Below are positions 1 through 8,413 of a stretch of DNA of 54,444 nt, piece by piece. Every line of letters starts with the position of its first letter. Within the stretch, counting starts at the first letter, position 1. The notes beneath the pieces were generated by a model. It was not told where the DNA came from. It was given only the letters and a program-made list of their open reading frames with translations, and did no database searches. Made by a program: the position numbers and the translations under genes. Origin of the DNA: Clostridia bacterium (GTDB lineage Bacteria > Bacillota > Clostridia > UBA1212 > UBA1255); assembly GCA_017508875.1 (NCBI GenBank), contig JAFWQX010000106.1:1-54444 (forward strand), written 5' to 3'.

Positions 1-250
1 ACGGCCGCAATTGGAAAAAGACAGAGCTGCGGCCGTACGAATTTCTCATTTATACGGCCGCAAATGAGGAAAAGAAGGAATGCGGCCGTACTACCTTCCT
101 TGCCGATACGGCCGCAATTGGAAAAAGACAGAGCTGCGGCCGTACGAATTTCTCATTTAGACGGCCGCAAATGAGGAAAAGAAGGATTGCGGCCGTACTA
201 CCTTCCTCGCCGATACGGCCGCAATTGGAAAAATACTGAGCTGCGGCCGT
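1..250. repeat. Alternating 36-bp hairpin repeat array
   Basis: Five 36-bp units lie at 1-36, 54-89, 108-143, 161-196 and 215-250, separated by 17 or 18 bp. Every unit starts with ACGGCCGCA and ends with its exact reverse complement TGCGGCCGT, so each can form a 9-bp stem with an 18-nt purine-rich loop. Units alternate between two loop types, A (positions 1, 108, 215) and B (54, 161), giving a 107-bp higher-order period. The two linkers also alternate and are conserved. Linker CTCATTT is complementary to AAATGAG in the following B loop, and linker TTCCTT to AAGGAA in the preceding B loop, so alternative pairings exist. The array begins at the window edge and may extend further left. The last A unit has diverged in its loop. 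Function unknown. Confidence 0.9.
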
Positions 251-330
251 GCGTCTAGCTCATCGGAAGGCAGATATATCAACCGCTTTTAACGAGCGAG
301 TAACGGGTTGCCGCGGTTCAACTTACTGCC

Positions 331-359
331 TTGCCATTGACCGAAATAAATGATACAAT
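331..359 (+). promoter_or_regulatory. Sigma-A promoter for the ADP-ribosylglycohydrolase gene
   Basis: A -35 box TTGCCA (331-336), a 17-bp spacer and a -10 box TACAAT (354-359) preceded by TGA, which makes an extended -10. Transcription would start near 366, about 70 nt before the ATG at 435. The stretch 251-330 between the repeat array and this promoter holds nothing I can name. Confidence 0.6.
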
Positions 360-434
360 ATCGGGAGAAGGGCGAGGCGGATCTGGTCGTTTTTTCTTCC
401 TGCCCTCGACACTTTGTTAAAGAGGCTGATTCTG

Positions 435-2393
435 ATGGCATATAAATGGAGAGACTACGTAAATAAAGTTTACGGTTGCTGGCTCGGGAAGTGCATCTGC
501 GGCACTATCGGCGCGCCGTACGAAGGCTATAAGGGCAGGATGGACGTCGATTTTACACCCGAACTGTTCGCAGAAATGTTGCCGAACGACGACCTCGATC
601 TGCAGGTGCTATGGCTGGACGTCATAGAGCAAATCGGCCCGGATTTCTCGTCACTCGATCTCGCAAAAGCGTTTTACGAAAAATATCCTCCGTCACCCGG
701 AGAATATGCGATATTCAAAAAGAACTTTGAACTCGGACTCAAGCCGCCGTTTACGGGCAAATTCAACAATCCTTTCTACCACGAGGGGATGGGCTGCCCG
801 ATACGTTCGGAGATATGGGCGTGCCTTGCCCCGTGGAATCCAAAGCTGGCAATGCAGCTCGCTGCAAAAGACGGATGCCTTGACCACGACGGGGAATCGA
901 TCATTGCCGAACAGTTTTTGGCGGCAATGGAGTCGATGGCTTTTAACGAAAAGATCTCCTTAAAAGAACTGATCATAAAATCGCTCGCGTTTATCAGCGA
1001 TAAATCCAGATTCTACCAGCTCGTAGGCGACGTGATGCAATGGTGCGAGGATTACGGAGATATTGACGCCGTATTCAGCCGCGTACAGAGGGATTACGGG
1101 CACAGCGACTGCACGAATATGTTCCAGAATATGTCGATCGTTGTCGCCGCGCTCCTGCTCGGAAAAGACGACCTTACGACGACGACAATGATGGCGCTTA
1201 ACTGCGGATTTGACACCGACTGCACGTGTGCGACCGTCGGAGCGCTTATGGGTATCAGGCTCGGAGGCGAGGCGATCCTGCAGAAATATTCTATTCCTGA
1301 CCAGGTCTACGTGCTCGGCGCAGAAATAGAGAGACGGTCGTATTACGTAAAAGACCTGGCTGACGACGTTGCCGCCGCCGCGACAATGTTTGCCGACCGC
1401 AACTCCAAGTTCGACATTCGCGACATACCGGAGGATCTGCCTAAAGAGCCTACGGCCCCGAAGAACCGTTTCCCGGTAAAAGTCCTGTTCACATATGCGG
1501 ACGGGAAGCCTACCGTACGCCCCGGCGATTCTAAGCTTATAAGGATCAAACTTATGCCTTCGCATAAACTTCATGAAGGCGGCGTAGTGACCGTAACTCC
1601 TCCCGAAGGCTTTACGGTAAAACCGGAGTCCCAGAAATTCAAATTCGGACTTATGAAGCCCGAACTGACCTTTACCGTAAGCGTTTCAAAAGATATTCCG
1701 GTGCTGATGGAGAAAAATCTCCTGAAAGTAAACGTAGCGCTTAAAGGAGGGGAATCGCACGATTTCTTCTTCGGATTCATAGGCGAGCAGATATGGAAAG
1801 TATTCGGACCGTTCTGGGAGAACGTCACGTACGTAAAGCCTCCGAAAGCGCGGGAAAGCTATTACGCCGGACTTGGCCCTTCTGCGAACGAGGACGAGGC
1901 GCTTACAAAAATGCGCCAGTTCCACCTCAATATGAAGGCGGATTGGGAGAAGGATTATCTTGAAGATCAGCTGCTCGGTGATGCACTGCTTCCCGAAAAA
2001 CTGCTGCAGGATCCGAAATACCAGGGCTTTGTGGCATATATCTCCCAGGACCGTTTCTGCTTCGAAGACTTTATGAAGAATACGATGCCTTGCGTAGTGT
2101 ATATGGTGAGGAACCTGTTCGTCCCGGAGGACACTGTGGCAAATATACAGATAGGCCATTCGGATTCGTTCAAAATGTGGATAGACGGAAATCTGATCGC
2201 GTACAGCGACGAACGTGAGCACTGGACGCCGGAGAATATACACAGAAAGAACATACAGCTTAAGAGAGGAAACAACCGCATCGTGCTCAAACTCGCGCGT
2301 ACTTCGGGTGTGACTGATTTCAGCATATCGTTTACCAAAGGCGGTCCGTGTACTTCTCACTTTACAGAATTCGGAAGTTCGACAAGTGTTTAA
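435..2393 (+). CDS. ADP-ribosylglycohydrolase-family protein with C-terminal beta-domains
   Basis: A 652-residue protein without signal peptide. The first ~320 residues look like the ADP-ribosylglycohydrolase fold, a binuclear-metal hydrolase that removes ADP-ribose from targets. Visible metal-site motifs are NDDLDLQ (about residues 51-57), HDGES (about 150) and GFDTDCTCATVGALMG (about 265), matching the family's acidic clusters. The rest is not part of the minimal family. Residues ~345-450 look like an Ig-like beta-sandwich, and the C-terminus may be a carbohydrate-binding-like beta domain. ATG at 435 is chosen over the upstream TTG at 414 because AAAGAGG (419-425) sits 9 nt before it. The substrate is not evident. 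Such long forms sit near sugar genes, so a glycoside-like substrate is as plausible as ADP-ribosylated protein. Confidence 0.8.
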   Translation: MAYKWRDYVNKVYGCWLGKCICGTIGAPYEGYKGRMDVDFTPELFAEMLPNDDLDLQVLWLDVIEQIGPDFSSLDLAKAFYEKYPPSPGEYAIFKKNFELGLKPPFTGKFNNPFYHEGMGCPIRSEIWACLAPWNPKLAMQLAAKDGCLDHDGESIIAEQFLAAMESMAFNEKISLKELIIKSLAFISDKSRFYQLVGDVMQWCEDYGDIDAVFSRVQRDYGHSDCTNMFQNMSIVVAALLLGKDDLTTTTMMALNCGFDTDCTCATVGALMGIRLGGEAILQKYSIPDQVYVLGAEIERRSYYVKDLADDVAAAATMFADRNSKFDIRDIPEDLPKEPTAPKNRFPVKVLFTYADGKPTVRPGDSKLIRIKLMPSHKLHEGGVVTVTPPEGFTVKPESQKFKFGLMKPELTFTVSVSKDIPVLMEKNLLKVNVALKGGESHDFFFGFIGEQIWKVFGPFWENVTYVKPPKARESYYAGLGPSANEDEALTKMRQFHLNMKADWEKDYLEDQLLGDALLPEKLLQDPKYQGFVAYISQDRFCFEDFMKNTMPCVVYMVRNLFVPEDTVANIQIGHSDSFKMWIDGNLIAYSDEREHWTPENIHRKNIQLKRGNNRIVLKLARTSGVTDFSISFTKGGPCTSHFTEFGSSTSV

Positions 2394-2429
2394 ATATTTA
2401 TAATAATCAGATTGAAGGAGGATATCAGG

Positions 2430-2657
2430 ATGGATATCAAAGCAAAGATCAATGAGATCGTAGAAAAAGTAAAAAATGACAAAGACGTTGCCGCGAATTT
2501 CGCGAAAGACCCGGTAAAAACGGTTGAAGGGCTCGTGGGCGTTGACCTTCCTGACGATCAGGTGAAGATGATCACTGATCAGGTACAGAATAAACTTGCA
2601 GGAAAGGCTGACGGTTTAGGCGGCATCGTTTCTAAAGTGAAGGGCTTGTTCGGCTGA
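2430..2657 (+). CDS. Small helical peptide of 75 residues, unknown function
   Basis: A short gene with an excellent ribosome site AAGGAGGA (2415-2422) 7 nt before ATG 2430. The product is charged and predicted helical. It carries the segment KDPVKTVEGLVGVDLPDDQ, followed by an amphipathic Gly/Lys-rich tail ending GGIVSKVKGLFG. The DPVKxxExLxGVDLPDDQ part resembles small conserved Clostridia hypotheticals and, more loosely, the leader region of nitrile-hydratase-like RiPP precursors (DP..vL...Gi.lP). No RiPP maturation enzyme or exporter lies nearby, so a precursor role is speculative. A TATAAT at 2399-2404 could be its -10 box, but no good -35 was seen. It could also be co-transcribed with the upstream gene, whose stop lies 36 nt before it. 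Confidence 0.75.
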   Translation: MDIKAKINEIVEKVKNDKDVAANFAKDPVKTVEGLVGVDLPDDQVKMITDQVQNKLAGKADGLGGIVSKVKGLFG

Positions 2658-2747
2658 TATGGACGATTCTGACGACGAAGGCCCGGAAGGGCATAACGCA
2701 GTAATTTTAATAAAAAACGGCGGGCACGGCTTGCGGAGGTGCGCGGG

Positions 2748-3971
2748 ATGATCGAAGGAATTATTATCGCGTTCTGTCTGCTGTGTTCCGCTTTTTTCTC
2801 TGCTTCCGAAACGGCCTATTCGACGCTGAGCAGGAGCAGGCTGAAGCTCATGAAGGACAACGGTAAGCGCGGAGCGGGACTCGCGCTCAGGCTTTCCGAG
2901 GACTTCGACAGCCTCCTTTCTACGATACTCGTAGGGAATAACATCGTCAATATCGCGCTCGCTTCCGTAAGTACGATTTTGTTCGTGAGACTGATCGGGG
3001 GAGCGGGACCGTCCGTTTCGACCGCCGTGATCACCGTAGCGGTGCTGATCTTCGGCGAAGTCACTCCGAAAAGCATCGCGAAAGACTATCCCGAACGGTT
3101 CGCGGTGTTTGCCGCGCCGGTCCTTCGAGCTCTCACTGTCATTTTTAAGCCGGTGAATTTTCTGTTCGCAAAATGGAAGCTGCTGATCGCGAAGCTGTTC
3201 GGCTCAAAAGAAACGAACAAGGTGACGCCGGAAGAGCTGATGCTGATGCTCGAAGAAGTGGAAAAGGAAGGGACTATCGACCGCGAAGAAGGGCGGCTGC
3301 TCGTGAACGCGCTCGAATTCTCGGACAATACCGCGGAAGACGTATTGACCCACCGCACCGAAATGGAAGCGGTAGGGCTCGACTGGGACAAACAGCGCAT
3401 CGGCGAGGTGTTTGTCCGGAGCGGCTATTCGAGGCTGCCGGTGTTCAGCGAAGACCTTGACCATATCGTGGGAATTCTTCATCATAAAGACTTTTTCACG
3501 CCGTCGGGTCTCAGCGAAAAATCCGTTGGCGAGCTGATGACACCTCCCGTTTTCGCAAACGCGGGGGAGAAGATAGATGACGTTTTAAAGCTTATGAAGA
3601 AGCATAAAACGCACATCTGCATCGTCGTCGACGAATACGGCGGAACCTCGGGGCTGGTAACGATGGAAGACATCCTGGAAGAGCTTGTCGGCGAGATCTG
3701 GGACGAGCACGATCAGGAGAAGACCGGGATCGCCGAAGCCGGTGACAATGAATTTATCGTCGACGGCCTTACGAATCTCGATGAATTTTCGGAAAGATTC
3801 GGGCTCGAGATCGAGTCGGACAACGTATCCGTAGGCGGCTGGGTGATGGAGAAACTCGAGAGGATCCCCGAACCCGGCGAAAGCTTCACTTACGAAAAAC
3901 TGAAAGTCGAAGTGCTGTCAACGGACGGGCGCCGTGCTTCGTCAATTAAGGTTTCTTTTTTAGAACAATAG
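2748..3971 (+). CDS. Hemolysin/CorC-family CBS-domain membrane protein
   Basis: A 407-residue integral membrane protein. The N-terminal ~180 residues form a DUF21/CNNM-type transmembrane domain starting IEGIIIAFCLLCSAFFSASE and including the family's SETAYSTLSRSR segment. Residues ~195-325 are a CBS pair (HRTEMEAV..., then VVDEYGGTSGLVTMEDILEELVG). The last ~80 residues are a CorC/HlyC transporter-associated domain (FIVDGLTNLDEF...). Family members are linked to magnesium/cobalt export or resistance; hemolysin is a historic name. ATG 2748 has GGAGG (2735-2739) 8 nt upstream; a GTG at 2739 lies inside that site. The 90-bp gap before it has no clear promoter. Confidence 0.9.
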   Translation: MIEGIIIAFCLLCSAFFSASETAYSTLSRSRLKLMKDNGKRGAGLALRLSEDFDSLLSTILVGNNIVNIALASVSTILFVRLIGGAGPSVSTAVITVAVLIFGEVTPKSIAKDYPERFAVFAAPVLRALTVIFKPVNFLFAKWKLLIAKLFGSKETNKVTPEELMLMLEEVEKEGTIDREEGRLLVNALEFSDNTAEDVLTHRTEMEAVGLDWDKQRIGEVFVRSGYSRLPVFSEDLDHIVGILHHKDFFTPSGLSEKSVGELMTPPVFANAGEKIDDVLKLMKKHKTHICIVVDEYGGTSGLVTMEDILEELVGEIWDEHDQEKTGIAEAGDNEFIVDGLTNLDEFSERFGLEIESDNVSVGGWVMEKLERIPEPGESFTYEKLKVEVLSTDGRRASSIKVSFLEQ

Positions 3972-3980
3972 TGATATAAT
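3952..3980 (+). promoter_or_regulatory. Extended -10 promoter for the dehydrogenase gene
   Basis: TGATATAAT at 3972-3980 is a perfect extended -10 element placed directly after the stop codon of the CBS protein gene. The -35 region TTTCTT (3952-3957, 17-bp spacer) is weak, as expected for an extended -10 promoter. It would drive the dehydrogenase and rhaB. Confidence 0.65.
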
Positions 3981-4011
3981 ACTAACACAAAATCTTTTGG
4001 AGGCGTTTTTT

Positions 4012-5274
4012 ATGAAAACCAAAGCAGTAAGAATGTACGGAAAGGAAGACCTCAGACTTGAAGAATTTGAGCTTCCCGAGATCAAGAAAGACGAAATACT
4101 TGCGCACATCATATCCGACAGCGTATGTATGTCCACATATAAAGCAATTGAGCAGGGCACCGCTCATAAACGCGTTCCTTCCGATATAGCCGAAAAGCCG
4201 GTCATCGTAGGGCACGAATTCTGCGGCGAGATCGTTAAAGTCGGTAAAAAATGGGCTGATAAATTCAAGCCCGGCCAGAAGTTCTCCATTCAGCCCGCAC
4301 TGAACTATAAGGGCTCGATGGCAGCTCCCGGTTATTCTTATCAGTATATCGGCGGAGACGCTACTTACGTTATCATCCCTAACGAAGTTATGGAAATGAA
4401 CTGCCTGCTCAATTATGAAGGCGAAGCGTTCTTCTACGGAAGCGTTGCGGAGCCGATGTCCTGCATAGTCGGTACGTACCACGCTATGTACCACACCACC
4501 GCCGGAAAATACACCCATAAGATGGGCATCGTTAAAGGCGGAAATATGGCGATCCTCGCAGGCGTAGGACCTATGGGAATAGGCGCTATCGACTACGCTA
4601 TACATTGCCGCCGCCGTCCCGGACTGCTCGTCGTCACCGATATCGACCAGGCGAGACTTGACCGCGCAGCGTCGATCTACACCGTAGAAGAAGCAGCTAA
4701 GCACGGCGTCAAACTTGTATACGTTAACACCGCCACCACGCCCGATGCAGAGGCATACATCATGGGTCTCACGGGCGGCAAGGGTTATGACGACGTCATG
4801 GTCTTCGCTCCTGTAAAACCGGTCGTTGAGATGGGCGACAGACTGCTCGGAAAAGACGGCTGCCTTAACTTCTTCGCAGGGCCTAAGGCTGCTCCGTTCA
4901 TGGCTGAGTTCAACTTCTACAACGTGCATTACAACAGCTCGCACGTCGTAGGCACCAGCGGCGGAAACACCGACGATATGATCGAATCTCTTAAGATGAT
5001 GGGCGACGGCAGGCTGAACACGGCGTCAATGATCACGCACGTCGGCGGCCTCAATGCCGTTGTCGACACCGTTATGAATCTGCCGAAGATCCCCGGCGGA
5101 AAGAAACTGATCTATACGAACATCGACCTTCCGCTCACTGCTATTACCGACTTTGCCGAACTCGGAAAGAAGGACAAGCTCTTCAAAGACCTTGACGAGA
5201 TCTGCGCGCGCCATAACTATCTGTGGAACGCCGAAGCCGAGAAATACCTTCTTGCAAATGCCAAGGCGATCTGA
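4012..5274 (+). CDS. Zinc-dependent medium-chain dehydrogenase, sorbose-1-phosphate reductase-like
   Basis: A 420-residue medium-chain dehydrogenase/reductase. The GroES-like domain carries a probable catalytic zinc Cys in SDSVCMSTYKAI and the GHEFCGEI motif. The nucleotide-binding fold follows, with GVGPMGIGAIDYAI (about residues 183-196) and VTDIDQARLDRAASIY, where the Asp favours NAD. It resembles longer sugar-phosphate or polyol dehydrogenases of the L-sorbose 1-phosphate reductase type. ATG 4012 follows GGAGG (3999-4003) with 8-nt spacing. It is upstream of and probably co-transcribed with rhamnulokinase (45-nt gap), which suggests a role in deoxysugar or polyol catabolism. The true substrate cannot be read from the sequence. 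Confidence 0.85.
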   Translation: MKTKAVRMYGKEDLRLEEFELPEIKKDEILAHIISDSVCMSTYKAIEQGTAHKRVPSDIAEKPVIVGHEFCGEIVKVGKKWADKFKPGQKFSIQPALNYKGSMAAPGYSYQYIGGDATYVIIPNEVMEMNCLLNYEGEAFFYGSVAEPMSCIVGTYHAMYHTTAGKYTHKMGIVKGGNMAILAGVGPMGIGAIDYAIHCRRRPGLLVVTDIDQARLDRAASIYTVEEAAKHGVKLVYVNTATTPDAEAYIMGLTGGKGYDDVMVFAPVKPVVEMGDRLLGKDGCLNFFAGPKAAPFMAEFNFYNVHYNSSHVVGTSGGNTDDMIESLKMMGDGRLNTASMITHVGGLNAVVDTVMNLPKIPGGKKLIYTNIDLPLTAITDFAELGKKDKLFKDLDEICARHNYLWNAEAEKYLLANAKAI

Positions 5275-5319
5275 GAAGACCTGCGCTGAAGGCTGTTTAT
5301 TCTGACTGGAGGATAAAAT

Positions 5320-6792
5320 ATGGAAATACTGGCATTTGACTACGGCGCAAGCAGCGGCAGAGCGATACTCGGAAAGTTTGACGGAAAGAAGCTGTCTCTT
5401 GAAGAGATGCACCGTTTTTCAAGCGATCCGGTGATGATGAGAAATACTTTTACGTGGGACTTCCTGCGCCTTTTCCACGAGATGAAGAACGGTATACTTA
5501 AGACCTATAATGCCGGACATAAGAACCTCGCCGGTATGGGCGTCGATACGTGGGGCGTCGATTTCGGACTGCTTTCAGCGAAAGGCGATCTTCTCGGGAA
5601 CCCCGTACATTACAGGGACAGCCGTACCGACGGAATGATCGATGCGGCAACGGCCAGCGTTCCGGCGCGCGAGATCTACGGCTATACAGGCATTCAGTTC
5701 CAGAAGTTCAACACACTGTTCCAGCTGCTCGCGATGGCAAGGAACGACGATCCGCTTCTTAAGGACGCGGATACGATGCTGTTCGTGCCCGACCTGTTCA
5801 ACTACTTCCTTACGGGCGAGAAATTCTGCGAATATACGATAACCAGTACGTCGATGCTGTACGATCCGGTCGCACAGGACTGGGCGTACGATATGATCAG
5901 GAAAGTAGACAGCAGGATCAATCCTTCGATCTTCCCGAAAGTTATTGACGCGGGTACGAAGATCGGTAACATAAGCGCTTCTATCTGCTCCGAACTCGGC
6001 GTGAATCCGATACCTGTAATTGCCGTCGCGGAACACGATACCGGATCCGCGGTCGTATCCGTTCCTTTCAGGGATAAGAAGGCCGCATACCTGAGTTCCG
6101 GAACGTGGTCGCTGCTCGGCGTCGAGATCGATAAGCCGATCATCAACGATACTACATACGAACTGAATTACACGAACGAGGGCGGTATTAACAGAAGCGT
6201 AAGGCTGCTGAAGAATATCATGGGCCTCTGGATCAACCAGGAGTGCCGCAGATACTGGCAGAAGAAAGGCGAGAACTTCACGTTCGACGAGCTCGAGGAA
6301 GGCGCCCTTCAGGCGAAGCCGTTCCAGTCCATAATCGACGTTGACGCGCCCGATTTCTTCGAACCGTACAATATGCCCGTTAAAGTTCAGGAATATTGCG
6401 CCCGTACCGGCCAGAAAGTACCCGAGACCAAAGGCGAGATCGTGCGCTGCGTTATGGAGAGCCTTGCCCTTAAATACAGGCAGGCGATCGAAGGACTTGA
6501 GAAGATCGTCGGATATAAGATCCCGTCACTTCATATAGTCGGCGGCGGCTGTAAGGAGAAGACGCTCTGCAGATTTACCGCAAGCGCTATAAACCGTCCC
6601 GTATACGCAGGACCGATCGAAGCGACCGCCATCGGAAACCTTTCCACGCAGCTCATTTCGCTCGGCGAAGTCGGATCTCTGGATCAGGCGAGGGAAGTCG
6701 TTGCAAATTCTTTCCCGCTGGACGTTTATCTCCCTCAGAATCCGGCCGACTGGGAGCTCGCGTACGAAAAATTACTGTCACTGCAGTTGTAA
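5320..6792 (+). CDS. rhaB: Rhamnulokinase
   Basis: A 490-residue FGGY-family sugar kinase, the usual length for RhaB, which phosphorylates L-rhamnulose to L-rhamnulose 1-phosphate. It begins EILAFDYGASSGRAILG, the RhaB-type ATPase phosphate-1 motif. It continues with MGVDTWGVDFGLL, HDTGSAVVSVPF and YLSSGTWSLLGVE, and has the C-terminal adenosine motif HIVGGGCKEKTLCRFTASA. Ribosome site TGGAGGA lies upstream of ATG 5320. No rhamnose isomerase, aldolase or RhaR-type regulator is in the window, so the pathway must be completed elsewhere. Fuculokinase is the main alternative, but the N-terminal motif favours rhamnulokinase. Confidence 0.93.
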   Translation: MEILAFDYGASSGRAILGKFDGKKLSLEEMHRFSSDPVMMRNTFTWDFLRLFHEMKNGILKTYNAGHKNLAGMGVDTWGVDFGLLSAKGDLLGNPVHYRDSRTDGMIDAATASVPAREIYGYTGIQFQKFNTLFQLLAMARNDDPLLKDADTMLFVPDLFNYFLTGEKFCEYTITSTSMLYDPVAQDWAYDMIRKVDSRINPSIFPKVIDAGTKIGNISASICSELGVNPIPVIAVAEHDTGSAVVSVPFRDKKAAYLSSGTWSLLGVEIDKPIINDTTYELNYTNEGGINRSVRLLKNIMGLWINQECRRYWQKKGENFTFDELEEGALQAKPFQSIIDVDAPDFFEPYNMPVKVQEYCARTGQKVPETKGEIVRCVMESLALKYRQAIEGLEKIVGYKIPSLHIVGGGCKEKTLCRFTASAINRPVYAGPIEATAIGNLSTQLISLGEVGSLDQAREVVANSFPLDVYLPQNPADWELAYEKLLSLQL

Positions 6793-6815
6793 TTTGGCAA
6801 ACAATATAGTATAAT
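6787..6815 (+). promoter_or_regulatory. Sigma-A promoter for the first solute-binding protein gene
   Basis: TTGTAA (6787-6792), a 17-bp spacer and a consensus TATAAT (6810-6815). The -35 box overlaps the last codons of rhaB, so the binding protein can be expressed independently of it. The predicted start lies about 30 nt upstream of the ATG at 6851. Confidence 0.75.
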
Positions 6816-6850
6816 CACTATTGAAGCCTTAAAAGGAAAGAGGTCAGAAC

Positions 6851-8251
6851 ATGAAAAAACAAAACAGCAAACTTTCCGGGATTCTGAGAGCTTCGCTCCT
6901 TGCGCTGGCTGTTGTACTTTGCATCGGCGTATTCGGCTGCGCGAAAGCTCCGATACAGTACGGCGAAGTTGACCAGACAAAGACCGAAGAAGATCTTAAC
7001 ATTCGCGGAACGATCAAATTCACGGTTAATAACGAAAGCGGCACGGCCGACGAAGCAATGGCTCCCCGTAACGTTGTTAACAAGTTTATGGAAAAATATA
7101 CTTCCGCCAAAGTCGTATACGAAGAAGCGAACAGAACGACATATCCCGCAAGAATTTCCGCCGGCGATATCGGTGACGTGTTCTGGGTAGACGGAATCGA
7201 CGCGAATAACTATCAGCAGAATCATAACGCTCTTATGCCTCTCGACGCATATTTCAAACCGCTGAATATCGACATGGGTGATATTTACACCGGTGCTCTC
7301 GATATCGGTAAGATCGGCGGCAGACAGTATATGATCCCCAGAAAGATAGGCGAGCAGATCCTTATTTACAACCAGACCATGCTCCAGGCTGCAGGTATCG
7401 ATTTTGATAATACTGTTGCTACTTCATGGGAAGATTTCAAAAATATCTGCAAACAGCTTACTGTTATCGAAGACGGTAAGATCCAGCAGGCCGGCGCCGC
7501 TTTCAAGATCTGGTGGCATCCTATCTGGCAGATGTTCTTCCGCGGTTTCGGCGGTGAATGGATAAACAGCAAAGATCACACTGTTACCATTACCGACAGC
7601 AACGAAGTTATGCAGGGCGTAAACGAGCTCGTCACGGCTGTTCAGGAAGGCTGGCTCTATCCCGAGGATATGACCGGTAACATCAACACTATCTCCTATG
7701 CTATACCCGACGGCGACAGCAATATCTCCGGCGTATGCTTCAAGACGTTCGGCGCTATGACCTGGCTTACCAGACTCGGAAACGCTTACGACCGCCTTCA
7801 GATAGACTGGGATTTCTGCCCGTTCCCGGCATTCCCGACCCACACTGTTTCCACAGGTGCTACCGGATACGTTGTTTATAACAGAACCACGAACCCCGAT
7901 ACCGCTGCAGCGTTTGCACTGTTCTTCCTCACTCCCGAGGGCCAGACCGCTTACCACAGCCAGAAGGGCGGAAACGTTCCCGTACTTAAATCCCTCGCTG
8001 ACGAAGATTTCTGGAAAGGCGTAGGCACTCCCTGGGAAGATAAGAACTATATGGCGTTCGTTTCTTATACCGATAAGACGAAGCCTTCCGATATCGCAGC
8101 TCAGGCTCCGATGGAGATCGCCGAGATCTTCTCGAATAACAACATGATCAGCACGTTTGCAAGGATCTTTAACGGTCAGGCCGATGCTCAGACTGCTTTC
8201 GAAAAGATGCAGACTCAGGCTAATGAGAAATGGAAGACGATCCTTTCTTGA
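6851..8251 (+). CDS. Extracellular solute-binding lipoprotein, family 1 (first of tandem pair)
   Basis: A 466-residue secreted lipoprotein. The signal peptide ends in a lipobox (GVFGC, Cys about residue 30), followed by a cluster-F/family-1 sugar-binding protein core. Family-typical segments include AGDIGDVFWVDG, LYPEDMTGN and the C-terminal TAAAFALFFLTPEGQ. It should capture a carbohydrate outside the cell for an ABC importer. No permease or ATPase gene for it lies nearby; the only importer in the window is the polyamine system. Its position between rhaB and its own paralogue suggests a rhamnose-containing or plant-derived glycan as ligand (inference). Ribosome site AAAGAGG (6837-6843) precedes ATG 6851. 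A strong terminator follows. Confidence 0.9.
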   Translation: MKKQNSKLSGILRASLLALAVVLCIGVFGCAKAPIQYGEVDQTKTEEDLNIRGTIKFTVNNESGTADEAMAPRNVVNKFMEKYTSAKVVYEEANRTTYPARISAGDIGDVFWVDGIDANNYQQNHNALMPLDAYFKPLNIDMGDIYTGALDIGKIGGRQYMIPRKIGEQILIYNQTMLQAAGIDFDNTVATSWEDFKNICKQLTVIEDGKIQQAGAAFKIWWHPIWQMFFRGFGGEWINSKDHTVTITDSNEVMQGVNELVTAVQEGWLYPEDMTGNINTISYAIPDGDSNISGVCFKTFGAMTWLTRLGNAYDRLQIDWDFCPFPAFPTHTVSTGATGYVVYNRTTNPDTAAAFALFFLTPEGQTAYHSQKGGNVPVLKSLADEDFWKGVGTPWEDKNYMAFVSYTDKTKPSDIAAQAPMEIAEIFSNNNMISTFARIFNGQADAQTAFEKMQTQANEKWKTILS

Positions 8252-8315
8252 TCATGACGGCACGCAAAATACTGATCAAAGCAGATTCTCTTGAATCGCT
8301 GCAATAGTATGAACC

Positions 8316-8348
8316 CTGAAACCCGGAAAAACTCCGGGTTTCAGTTTT
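8316..8348 (+). terminator. Rho-independent terminator after first binding protein
   Basis: A perfect 11-bp stem (CTGAAACCCGG at 8316-8326, CCGGGTTTCAG at 8334-8344) with a 7-nt loop, followed by TTTTATTAT. It separates the two paralogous binding-protein genes into distinct transcripts. Confidence 0.9.
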
Positions 8349-8354
8349 ATTATA

Positions 8355-8383
8355 TTGAAAAATAACTGCACATGTGGTAAAAT
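8355..8383 (+). promoter_or_regulatory. Sigma-A promoter for the second solute-binding protein gene
   Basis: TTGAAA (8355-8360), a 17-bp spacer and TAAAAT (8378-8383), starting seven bases after the terminator stem. It should drive the second binding protein and the zinc-ribbon/TPM genes behind it. Confidence 0.75.
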
Positions 8384-8413
8384 CGATTTGAAGAAAGGGG
8401 TGGCAGTTTTAAA

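Noticed and set aside
1..250. CRISPR array, because of regular 36-bp units with short spacers
   Set aside because: The linkers are only 17-18 bp, they alternate between two conserved sequences rather than being unique, the units alternate in loop type, and no cas gene is present.
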